Part shown: positions 26,016-33,496 of the stretch, in pieces
How positions within the stretch are numbered: the stretch's first letter is position 1
How the letters are laid out: the number at the start of each line of letters is the position of its first letter
Assembly: GCA_026706385.1 (NCBI GenBank)
Contig: JAPOYV010000011.1
Span: 1-64,000 of the forward strand
Direction of reading: 5' to 3'
DNA length: 64,000 nt
Origin: Gammaproteobacteria bacterium
Lineage (GTDB): Bacteria; Pseudomonadota; Gammaproteobacteria; Pseudomonadales; Azotimanducaceae
Translations under genes and position numbers: made by a program
The notes under the pieces: model-generated
What the model was told of the DNA's origin: nothing
Databases searched by the model: none
Seen by the model: the letters and a program-made list of their open reading frames with translations, nothing else

Positions 26016-28088
26016 ATGCCAATCAGACTATTGAAGCCGTCGGCCATCGGGGGCCTTGCCTTAGCGGTCGTCCCGTTGCATGCGGCGGATTCCGATGAGC
26101 CCCCGACGGCGATCGAGGAGATCGTCGTCACCGCGACGCTGCGCGAGGACACCCTGGGCGCCACGGCGTCGAGCGTCGGCGTGGTCACGGCCGACGACAT
26201 CTCGGCCCGCGGCGCCGCCCACCTCGAGGAGATCCTCTCCGCGGTGCCGAACGTGAACTACGCCAGCGGGGCGTCCCGGGCGCGCTACTACCAGATCCGC
26301 GGCATCGGCGAGCGCGGTCAGTTCGACGAGCCCCTGAACTCGTCCGTGGGCCTCGTGGTCGATGGTGTCGACCTGTCCGGGATCGGTACCGTGGCGACGC
26401 TCACGGACGTCGAACAGGTCGAGATTCTGCGCGGACCCCGGGGCACTCTCTACGGCGCCAACGCCCTGGCCGGGCTGATCAACGTGGTGACGCGCGCGCC
26501 GACGGCGGAGCCGGAGGGGCGCCTTGAACTGTCTGTCGCGAACTACGGTGGGATGGGCGTCACCGGCGTCGTCTCGGGGCCCGTCCGCGAGTCGGCACGG
26601 GGCCGACTGGTCGCCCGCACCGGACGCGACAACGGCTTCGTCGAGAACGCCCACGTCGGGGTCGACGACACCGATGGTCACCAGGAGACGGCCGTCCGCG
26701 GTCGGCTCTCTTTCGATACGGCCGACGACGCGAGCATCGACCTGGCCGCCGGATTCCTGGACGCCGACAACGGCTACGACGCCTTCTCGCTGGACAACGT
26801 ACGTACCACGCTGTCCGACCAGCCCGGCCACGACCGGCAAACGACAAGCTACGGTTCCATCACGGCGCGCTGGCAACGCGGCGGCGTCGACGGCCTGGCG
26901 CAGGCCGGGCTGGCCGCCTCCGACATCGCCTACGGCTACGACGAGGACTGGGTCTACGAGGGCTTCCACCCGTGGGGATACACGTCCACCGACGAGTACC
27001 TGCGCGACCGCGTGACCGCGACCGCGGAGTTTCGGCTTGCGTCGACGGATGCGAGCCGCATCGGCGACGCGACGGATTGGGTGGTCGGTGCCTATACGCT
27101 GCGCCAGGAGGTCGACCTTAGGCGCATCTACACCTTCGCGGACGCCGATTTCACAAGCGCCTTCGACATTTCGCGCATCGCCGTCTACGGACAGTCGGAC
27201 ACACCCATCAGCGACCGTACGACGCTGACCTTTGGCGGCCGCCTCGAACGCCACACGGCGTCCTACGACGACAGTGCCGGCGTCGGCTTCGACCCCGAAG
27301 ACGGTCTCGTCGGCGGCCGCGTTGCCGTCAGCCGCGAGTTCGGCGGTGGTGCCTCGGCCTACTTAAGCGTGGCGCGCGGCTACAAGGCTGGCGGCTTCAA
27401 CGCCAGCGGCACCCTCGATGCGGACCTGCGCGAGTTCGGGCCGGAGACGCTGTGGAACGCCGAAGCCGGCATCACCGCCACGGGCCCCCGCTACAGCTTG
27501 CGGGCGGCCGTGTTCCACATGCAGCGGGACGACGTGCAGATCTCGAGTTCAGTGGTGCGTGTGCGCGGCGACGGCAGTGCGGAGTTCATCCAGTACACCG
27601 GCAACGCCGCCGAGGGTTTCAACCAGGGGCTTGAACTCGACCTCGAGTGGAATGCCGGCGACCGGGCCCGCGCCTTCGTGCGCCTCGGTCTGCTGCGCAC
27701 GGCCTACATCGACTTCGTGAGCGCCCGCGGCGAAGACCTCGACGGCCGCGACCAGGCCCAAGCGCCGCGCTACCAAGCGCTTGCGGGCGCCGACGTTGAC
27801 CTCCTCCCGGGCCTCGCACTGCGCATCGAGGCGGGGGCACGCGACGACTACCTGTTCTCCGACAGCCACGCGGTGAAATCGGTGGCTTACCAGGTGCTCA
27901 ACGCGTCCCTCCACTACGCCAGCGGCCCCTGGTCGGCACGTGTGTGGGGCCGCAACCTGCTCGACGAGGACTACTACGTGCGCGGCTTCTCGTTCGGCAA
28001 CGATCCCCGCGACGGCTACGTCGAACACGGCTACTTCCAGCACGGCGAACCGCGGCGCGTGGGGGTCTCGGTATCGCGGTCCTGGTAG
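26016..28088 (+). CDS. TonB-dependent outer-membrane receptor, probably for thiamine or a precursor
   Basis: A 690-residue receptor. It has a short signal peptide (ending PLHAAD), a TonB box-like EEIVVTATLRED, a plug domain with YYQIRGIGERGQF and VEQVEILRGPRGTLYGANALAGLINVV (given in parts: VEILRGPRGTLYG, then LAGLINVV), and a 22-strand barrel ending NPRDGYVEHGYF and VSVSRSW, with the aromatic last residue. ATG at 26016 has GGGAGGGAGAG upstream; an in-frame ATG at 25968 lies inside the riboswitch and is rejected. The TPP riboswitch implies thiamine-class substrate uptake across the outer membrane. No inner-membrane partner is adjacent. Confidence 0.92.
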   Translation: MPIRLLKPSAIGGLALAVVPLHAADSDEPPTAIEEIVVTATLREDTLGATASSVGVVTADDISARGAAHLEEILSAVPNVNYASGASRARYYQIRGIGERGQFDEPLNSSVGLVVDGVDLSGIGTVATLTDVEQVEILRGPRGTLYGANALAGLINVVTRAPTAEPEGRLELSVANYGGMGVTGVVSGPVRESARGRLVARTGRDNGFVENAHVGVDDTDGHQETAVRGRLSFDTADDASIDLAAGFLDADNGYDAFSLDNVRTTLSDQPGHDRQTTSYGSITARWQRGGVDGLAQAGLAASDIAYGYDEDWVYEGFHPWGYTSTDEYLRDRVTATAEFRLASTDASRIGDATDWVVGAYTLRQEVDLRRIYTFADADFTSAFDISRIAVYGQSDTPISDRTTLTFGGRLERHTASYDDSAGVGFDPEDGLVGGRVAVSREFGGGASAYLSVARGYKAGGFNASGTLDADLREFGPETLWNAEAGITATGPRYSLRAAVFHMQRDDVQISSSVVRVRGDGSAEFIQYTGNAAEGFNQGLELDLEWNAGDRARAFVRLGLLRTAYIDFVSARGEDLDGRDQAQAPRYQALAGADVDLLPGLALRIEAGARDDYLFSDSHAVKSVAYQVLNASLHYASGPWSARVWGRNLLDEDYYVRGFSFGNDPRDGYVEHGYFQHGEPRRVGVSVSRSW

Positions 28089-28093
28089 CTCGA

Positions 28094-28112
28094 CGACGCC
28101 GACAGCGTCGTT
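28094..28112 (+). terminator. Hairpin after the TonB receptor gene
   Basis: ACGACGC, loop CGACA, GCGTCGT, a seven-pair stem starting six bases after the receptor stop in a convergent gap. There is no U-run, so it is a weak terminator candidate. Confidence 0.3.
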
Positions 28113-28188
28113 CGACGACGAGTGGAGAGAGTTGCCGAACGCACCGTGGCGCGCGCAACGACGAGACCGGCGCTGGAACCAACTCGAC

Positions 28189-29097
28189 TTATGCGCCGAG
28201 CGCGTCGAGCACCTGCGCCATGCCCTTCTCGGCATCGATGCGGTAACCCACGCGCGCATTGGGCGGGTTGCGACGCCGCGTCACGCGCTGGTCCACCACC
28301 GTCATCCCGCGCGTGAGCGTCCCGTCCACCTCGACCGCGACAGCTCTGGGCTCGGTCTCGATCAACTCCGGATGGGTCACCGCGAGCACCGCACACGGAT
28401 CGTGCAGGGCCGCCGTGCGGTGACCCGTCAGCGACTCCATGCGGCCGTGGATGTCGTCGCAGATCTGTGCGGCGAACCGGGCGGTGGGCGCGTCCGCGGC
28501 GCGCAACCGTTCGGCGATGCCGTCGTCGGTGCGGAACTGGTGGGTCAGGTTGAGGCCGCACATGACAACTTCGACGCCCGATTCGAAGACAGCGGCGGCG
28601 GCCTCGGGGTCCGCGTAGATGTTGAACTCCGCCACGGGTGTTGCGTTGCCGGCGTCCGCACTGCCGCCCATGATGGCGATACCGGCGATGCGCTGCGTCC
28701 AGGTTGGGTCGCGCTCGATCGCGAGTGCTAAGTTGGTCAACGGCCCGATGGCCACGATCCAGATGTCCTTGGCTGCGGCCTCGAGCAGGTAGCCGACGGC
28801 GTCGTCGCTGGCGACTCTCCGCGAGTGCGGAATGCGGTCCACCGTGCCGAGGCCCGACTCGCCATGCACCATGGCGGCGTGCACGGGTTCGCCGACCAGG
28901 GGCCCGGCGGCGCCGGCATGGACCGGGGTGTCGACCTCGAGCAGGGCCGTCAACATGAGCGCGTTTTCCGTGGTCGCCGACAGCGGCGCGTTGCCGCTCA
29001 CCGTCGTGATGCCGACCACGTCCGCGACGTCGTGCGCGAGGATCAGTGCGATCGCGTCGTCGTGGCCGGGGTCGCAGTCGATGATCATGCGTTTCAT
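28189..29097 (-). CDS. Inosine-uridine preferring nucleoside hydrolase family protein
   Basis: A 302-residue protein opening MKRMIIDCDPGHDDAIAL, the aspartate cluster that binds calcium in nucleoside hydrolases. VVGITTVSGNA, IWIVAIGPLTNLALA, GIAIMGGSADAGN and AEFNIYADPEAA follow in order, and LHDPCAVLAVTHP carries the late His-Asp pair. It hydrolyses ribonucleosides to base and ribose in salvage. It is divergent from the PhyH-HEAT gene, whose ATG is 22 bases away. Confidence 0.93.
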   Translation of the reverse strand: MKRMIIDCDPGHDDAIALILAHDVADVVGITTVSGNAPLSATTENALMLTALLEVDTPVHAGAAGPLVGEPVHAAMVHGESGLGTVDRIPHSRRVASDDAVGYLLEAAAKDIWIVAIGPLTNLALAIERDPTWTQRIAGIAIMGGSADAGNATPVAEFNIYADPEAAAAVFESGVEVVMCGLNLTHQFRTDDGIAERLRAADAPTARFAAQICDDIHGRMESLTGHRTAALHDPCAVLAVTHPELIETEPRAVAVEVDGTLTRGMTVVDQRVTRRRNPPNARVGYRIDAEKGMAQVLDALGA

Positions 29098-29105
29098 GGC
29101 GTGAC

Positions 29106-29111
29106 TATACT
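29106..29111 (+). promoter_or_regulatory. Putative -10 box TATACT close to a start codon
   Basis: TATACT ends eight bases before the ATG at 29119. A transcript from it would begin at or next to the ATG, which would make the PhyH-HEAT mRNA leaderless; no Shine-Dalgarno is seen. The -35 region is weak. Confidence 0.35.
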
Positions 29112-29118
29112 AAGCTCC

Positions 29119-30576
29119 ATGCGTACCTACCCCGTCGAAGCGCGCCGGCACAACGTCGGTCGGCCGAACGTCCCCTTGAGCGACAGCCAGTTGCAGGCGT
29201 TTGTCGCCAACGGCTTCCTGACCCTCAAGTCCTCGCTGCCCGAGACCTACCACCGGCTGATCTTCGAACGCTTCGACGAGGTGGCGACCGGCATCGGCCA
29301 CTTCGGCAACAACCTGCTGCCGCTCATTCCCGAACTCGTCGAGTTCTTCGACGACCCGGTCGTCAAGGGCGCGCTGGCAAGCGTTCTCGGCCGCGACTAC
29401 TCGATGCATCCGCACCGCGCGCTGCACAAGAACCCGCCCGGCAGCGACGAGCAGCAGTTCCACAAGGACAGCTACTGGGGCTACACCCGGCGCGTTCGCA
29501 ACCACCGCCCCTGGTGGGTGATGATCATGTACTTCCCGCAGGACACCGAGTTGGAGAAGGGCCCGACCGCGGTCATGGCGGGCAGCCAGCATCTGAATCA
29601 ACGGCCGGAGGGGTATTGCAACGAGGTGCCGATCGCGGGCGATGCCGGTTCGTTCGTGCTGATCCACTACGACATCTGGCACCGCAAGATGAAGAACCTG
29701 ACCGACCTCAACCGGTACATGTTCAAGTTCGAATTCGCGCGCCTGGCACCGCCTGACGCCCGCTCGGTGTCCAAGTCGTGGGAAAGGCCCGCAAGCGCAC
29801 CGACGCCGGACCTCTCCCCCGCCTGGCAGGCGACTTGGGACTGGTTGACCGGCCAGCAACCGGAGCCAGCGCGCCACCAGGCCCACGTCGACGAACTCGG
29901 AGCCGACGACGAGGCGATCGGCATCAACGCGGGCTACGCGCTCGGCTGCGATGCCACCAACACCACACCCCTGCTCGAAGCTCTCGACAGCAATCCGGCG
30001 GCGCACGAGAACGAACGCCGGTACTCGGACAACGGGCAGATCTGGCGCGAGGACGCCGTGGTCCGCAACGCCGCCCACGGGTTGGTGCGGACCGGGGATT
30101 GCGCCTTGTCGGGACTGCTCGACGTGCTCCGCGCGGGCACAGCGCGAGGGCGCAAGCATGCGGCATTCGCGCTCGGCGAGATGGGCATGACGGCCGCGCA
30201 TCCGGCGCTCTGCGACGCGCTCGGCGACGACGACGTGCATGTCCGCATCGCCGCCGCCGAAGCCTTGGGGCTGGCAACGCCATGCGGCGACACCCGTGAT
30301 GCCCTGGTCGCCGCGATGCACGACGACCCGGCTTCCGAAGTGCGTTTCGACGCCGCACTGTCGCTGGTGCGCGCCGCCGTGCAAGGCGATTCGGCGTTGA
30401 TGGCCGAGGCGGTTGACCCGCTCGCGGACGCCCTCTACGACACCAACCGCTACGTCAGCGGCTACGCGGCCGAGGCCCTCGAGCGCATCGCCACGCCGGA
30501 TGCGTTCGACGCGCTGGTGCCGTTCCTGCGCACCGCGCGGTGGTGCCCGCACACCGACAACCGCAGGCCGTTCTGA
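29119..30576 (+). CDS. PhyH dioxygenase fused to HEAT-like repeats
   Basis: A 485-residue protein. Residues 1 to about 230 form a PhyH domain: VANGFLTLKSSL, the HxD as HKD in EQQFHKDSYWGY, then PTAVMAGSQHL and the distal His in DIWHRKMKNL. After a linker, residues about 270-480 are helical repeats of the HEAT/PBS-lyase type: GRKHAAFALGEMG, VHVRIAAAEALGLA, SEVRFDAALSLVRAA and RYVSGYAAEALERIA. ATG at 29119 is the first family-like start; the frame upstream runs through the nucleoside hydrolase in antisense. It starts a unit with the secreted unknown and another PhyH. Confidence 0.9.
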   Translation: MRTYPVEARRHNVGRPNVPLSDSQLQAFVANGFLTLKSSLPETYHRLIFERFDEVATGIGHFGNNLLPLIPELVEFFDDPVVKGALASVLGRDYSMHPHRALHKNPPGSDEQQFHKDSYWGYTRRVRNHRPWWVMIMYFPQDTELEKGPTAVMAGSQHLNQRPEGYCNEVPIAGDAGSFVLIHYDIWHRKMKNLTDLNRYMFKFEFARLAPPDARSVSKSWERPASAPTPDLSPAWQATWDWLTGQQPEPARHQAHVDELGADDEAIGINAGYALGCDATNTTPLLEALDSNPAAHENERRYSDNGQIWREDAVVRNAAHGLVRTGDCALSGLLDVLRAGTARGRKHAAFALGEMGMTAAHPALCDALGDDDVHVRIAAAEALGLATPCGDTRDALVAAMHDDPASEVRFDAALSLVRAAVQGDSALMAEAVDPLADALYDTNRYVSGYAAEALERIATPDAFDALVPFLRTARWCPHTDNRRPF

Positions 30577-30598
30577 ACCCGGTAAGAGGGACTCCGCC

Positions 30599-31573
30599 AT
30601 GACAAAGGCCGGACTCCTACCCCCCATCGCGCTCGCCGTAGTGCTCGCCGCCTCGGTTCCGGTACACACGGGCGAAACGCGAGTCGAGTTCGAGAATCGC
30701 GCGTTCCAGAAGATGGGCATCACCCCGGTGGGCCGCAAAACGCGCGGACTGACGTTCGAACACACCGCACGCCGGGACACCGCCGGTACCCCGGACCTGC
30801 TCAGCGTCGAAACGATGACCGTGGTCGGCGGCGTCATCTTCGTCGAGGTGGCCCGCCCGGCCGAGCCGGAGTACGCCTGCCCGACCCCCGATATCGACCT
30901 CGCCGCAGCAACCGGCCAACGTCTGCGCGTCGCCTTCGGCGCATCGTCCGTGGCGGCGGATCTGCACGACTGGGAACTCGTCCCGCTCGCGGCATTCGTC
31001 GACAGCGGTTCCGACGCCCTGTTCACGTACATGGGCGTGCACGGCGAATACCACGAGGCGTTCGCCGGGAACCTCGCCGGATTCAATCTCTTCCTGCTCG
31101 ACACCTTCCGGTCGCTGAACAAGCCGGGCGACGCGCACCGGATGGTGAAGACCGTGGTAGCGGGGTATACGCACGGTGTTGCGGAGCCGAGCGCCACGGC
31201 GACCCGTCGACTGACGCGCTGGATGCGTCGGAGCCACCTGATGTTCACGGATTTCGAAGTCGATTTCGCGTTCCGCCCGGCCGGCGGCCAACTGGCCGTC
31301 GACGGCGAGCCCTACTGGATGGCCGTCAGCGGCATGGGCGCATCGGCGCGCATCGACCGCCGCTTCGCCGACGCGGAGACGACCCTGGCGGCGAACCCGG
31401 CCGTGTTCGGCAGCGGCTTTCGCCTCGCCAAGCACGCCGCGGTCTTTCGCTACCTGAAGGCGGACTGCCCAGCCGAGTGGCGGCTCCTCAACGAGCGACT
31501 GCGCGCCAGCCGGCCCGCGTTGGACCTGTACACGATTCCACTGCGCCGCATGCCCTACGCCGTGCGGTCGTAA
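30599..31573 (+). CDS. Secreted protein of unknown function
   Basis: A 324-residue protein with a clear signal peptide (LLPPIALAVVLAASVPVHTG). I do not recognise a family. The mature chain has a segment rich in Phe/Tyr (FTYMGVHGEYHEAFAGNLAGFNLFLLD), a central basic stretch (TATRRLTRWMRRSH) and two cysteines (ACPTP, DCPAEW) that could pair. AAGAGGG precedes the ATG. It lies 22 bases after the PhyH-HEAT gene and 11 bases before the next PhyH, so it is probably exported as part of the same operon. Confidence 0.75.
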   Translation: MTKAGLLPPIALAVVLAASVPVHTGETRVEFENRAFQKMGITPVGRKTRGLTFEHTARRDTAGTPDLLSVETMTVVGGVIFVEVARPAEPEYACPTPDIDLAAATGQRLRVAFGASSVAADLHDWELVPLAAFVDSGSDALFTYMGVHGEYHEAFAGNLAGFNLFLLDTFRSLNKPGDAHRMVKTVVAGYTHGVAEPSATATRRLTRWMRRSHLMFTDFEVDFAFRPAGGQLAVDGEPYWMAVSGMGASARIDRRFADAETTLAANPAVFGSGFRLAKHAAVFRYLKADCPAEWRLLNERLRASRPALDLYTIPLRRMPYAVRS

Positions 31574-31584
31574 AGGGGGAACCC

Positions 31585-32448
31585 ATGGACCTCAACGACC
31601 TAGCCATCGACCACGCGGCCCTCGACGAACACCAGTCCCGGTTCGACGAACTCGGCTACACGATCATCAAGGGCGCCCTGCCGCCAGCTAAGGTCGAGGA
31701 ACTCCTCACGGTCATCGACGAGATGCGCGCCGCATTCCATGACCACGACCACCGCAATCCCAGCGAGCGCGGGCTCAACATCCGGCCGGTGATCGACAAG
31801 CACCCGGCGTTCCGCACCCTCCTGATGTGGCCCGCCGCCTTCCCCGTCGTGGTGAAGCTGCTCGGCCACTACAACATTCAGCTCATGCAGTCGCACCTGT
31901 TCGAGGCTGACCCGGGACATATGCAGCGCGTGACGGGATGGCACAACGACGGCGGTATCCCCGCCATCGAGGTCAATGGCATCCGCGCGTTCGGTAGCCT
32001 CAAGGTCGGCTACTCCCTGCGCACGATCGATCGGGAGAACATGGGCGGACTGATGGTCGTCCCGGGCAGCCACCGGATCCAAGGCGCCCCACCGTTCCGG
32101 CACGGCGAGACGGATCCGGTCGGCGCGATCCAGGTTCGCCTCGAGGCCGGCGACGCGATCGTGTTCCAGCAGGGCCTTTGGCACGCGGCGGCACCGAACC
32201 TGTCGAACCAAAGACGCACCGCCTTGTACTACGGCTACGGCTACAGGGTGTTTCGGCCCGTGGATTACCAGGCTATGCCCGCCGAACTGCTGGAGCCCTG
32301 TTCGCCGATCGAGCGCCAACTGCTCGGCGAGACCGTGAACCACCAGGGCTACTATCTGCCGACGGTCGAGGACACGCCGCTCAAGCCCTGGTTCGACGAG
32401 CACTTCGAACCGGTCAACGGTGGCAATCTCGGCCTGATCTCGCGTTGA
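31585..32448 (+). CDS. Phytanoyl-CoA dioxygenase (PhyH) family protein
   Basis: A 287-residue PhyH enzyme. FDELGYTIIKGALPPAKVEEL opens the fold (split here as FDELGYTIIK and GALPPAKVEEL). The HxD is HND in TGWHNDGGIPAI. GLMVVPGSHRIQG and the distal His in QGLWHAAAPNLS complete the iron site, with an Arg in NQRRTALYYGYGYR. AAAGGGGG precedes the ATG at 31585. It is followed 14 bases later by a VOC gene, so two oxygen-chemistry folds are paired again, as at 1-6 kb. Confidence 0.92.
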   Translation: MDLNDLAIDHAALDEHQSRFDELGYTIIKGALPPAKVEELLTVIDEMRAAFHDHDHRNPSERGLNIRPVIDKHPAFRTLLMWPAAFPVVVKLLGHYNIQLMQSHLFEADPGHMQRVTGWHNDGGIPAIEVNGIRAFGSLKVGYSLRTIDRENMGGLMVVPGSHRIQGAPPFRHGETDPVGAIQVRLEAGDAIVFQQGLWHAAAPNLSNQRRTALYYGYGYRVFRPVDYQAMPAELLEPCSPIERQLLGETVNHQGYYLPTVEDTPLKPWFDEHFEPVNGGNLGLISR

Positions 32449-32462
32449 CACAAGGAGGCGTT

Positions 32463-32906
32463 TTGAGCGCACCCGTTCTGGATCAAATCAACCTTGTCGT
32501 TGCCGACGTGGAGCGGTCCATCGACTTCTACAGCGCCATCGGCCTCGACATTCCCGAAGACGCCGTGTGGCGTACCGACACAGGCGCCCACCACGTCGTG
32601 ATGAAGATGCCCGACGGCTTCGAGCTCGCCCTCGACAGCTACGCGCTGGCCGAGACCTACAACGCGGGCTGGCGGGCATTCGACGGCAAGGGCAACCGAA
32701 CCGTCATCAGTTTCCGCTACGCCGATGCGGCCGAGGTCGATGCCGTCTACGAGCGCGCCGTCGCGCTAGGGCACGAGAGTGCGCAACCGCCCTACTACAC
32801 GTTCTGGGGCTCGCGCTACGCGATCGTCGCCGATCCCGACGGCAACCACGTCGGGTTGATGAGCCCGCCGGACCGGGCGCATCGCGGCGCTCCGCCGAGT
32901 ATCTAG
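32463..32906 (+). CDS. VOC family protein (glyoxalase/bleomycin resistance fold)
   Basis: A 147-residue protein with QINLVVADVERSIDFYSAIGL and a second module ending RYAIVADPDGNHVGLMSP, the usual VOC close. The start is TTG at 32463, four bases after a strong AAGGAGG, a slightly tight spacing; no ATG or GTG lies near it. It seems to be the last gene of the PhyH-HEAT operon before a double-hairpin element. Substrate unknown. Confidence 0.85.
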   Translation: MSAPVLDQINLVVADVERSIDFYSAIGLDIPEDAVWRTDTGAHHVVMKMPDGFELALDSYALAETYNAGWRAFDGKGNRTVISFRYADAAEVDAVYERAVALGHESAQPPYYTFWGSRYAIVADPDGNHVGLMSPPDRAHRGAPPSI

Positions 32907-32961
32907 ATGTCTTGAGAGCACCTGGTGTTTACGACTGGGTCAAGTTCTGTGACGCCGGTGG

Positions 32962-33006
32962 GAGAACGCGCCAGCGTTCTCGATCGAGTCGCCGTCAGGC
33001 GACTCG
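32962..33006. repeat. Double-hairpin REP-like element, copy 1
   Basis: Two adjacent hairpins in a convergent gap: GAGAACGC/GCCA/GCGTTCTC and CGAGTCGCC/GTCA/GGCGACTCG. The whole 45-base unit recurs in reverse at 52067-52111 with paired substitutions that keep the stems (G-C to A-T). It may terminate both flanking genes. Confidence 0.75.
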
Positions 33007-33014
33007 CCTAGGCG

Positions 33015-33434
33015 TTACGCCAACGCGGCACGAATCTTCGCTGCGTTCGCCGCGAGTTCGTCGGCATCCGCCATCGACCGAGCGTGCAGGGTCAGCCCCT
33101 CGCCCGGATACCGCGGAATGACGTGGAAGTGGATGTGGAAGACGCTTTGGCCGGCGTCGCGCCCGTTCAACTGCAGGATCATCACTCCGGCCGGCTGCAT
33201 CGCCGCCTTCACCGCGACCGCGACACGCTGCGTGGTCGCCATGAGTCGACCCAGGCTCTCGCTCGAGAGGTCGAACAGGTTCTCCGCCGGCTCCTTCGGG
33301 ATCACAAGCGTGTGACCAGGGCTCTGCGGCATCAGGTCCATGAAGGCCAGGCAGTAGTCCTCGTCGAGGACCACGTGGGCGTTCGCTTCGCCCCGCAGGA
33401 TCTTGGCGAAGATGTTCTCGGGGTCGTAGGCCAT
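33015..33434 (-). CDS. HIT family protein (histidine triad nucleotide hydrolase)
   Basis: A 139-residue protein with the histidine triad HIHFHVIPR. Upstream blocks are ENIFAKILRGEA, AFMDLMPQSPGHTLVIPK and NLFDLSSESLGRLM, as in HinT/HIT hydrolases that cleave AMP-linked phosphoramidates. ATG at 33434 is chosen because YDPENIFAKI follows it directly; ATG at 33443 is also possible. No clear ribosome site. It is divergent from the S33 hydrolase gene. Confidence 0.9.
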   Translation of the reverse strand: MAYDPENIFAKILRGEANAHVVLDEDYCLAFMDLMPQSPGHTLVIPKEPAENLFDLSSESLGRLMATTQRVAVAVKAAMQPAGVMILQLNGRDAGQSVFHIHFHVIPRYPGEGLTLHARSMADADELAANAAKIRAALA

Positions 33435-33463
33435 GCCGGGCATGCTATCAAACCCAAGACGCA

Positions 33464-33469
33464 TACAAT
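33464..33469 (+). promoter_or_regulatory. Putative -10 box TACAAT
   Basis: TACAAT, preceded by CA, lies 28 bases upstream of the S33 hydrolase ATG in a divergent gap. The same hexamer occurs upstream of the Xaa-Pro peptidase gene and, on the minus strand, upstream of acpP. The -35 is not clear. Confidence 0.4.
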
Positions 33470-33496
33470 CCACGCTCCACGCCACCCGGAGCAGGC

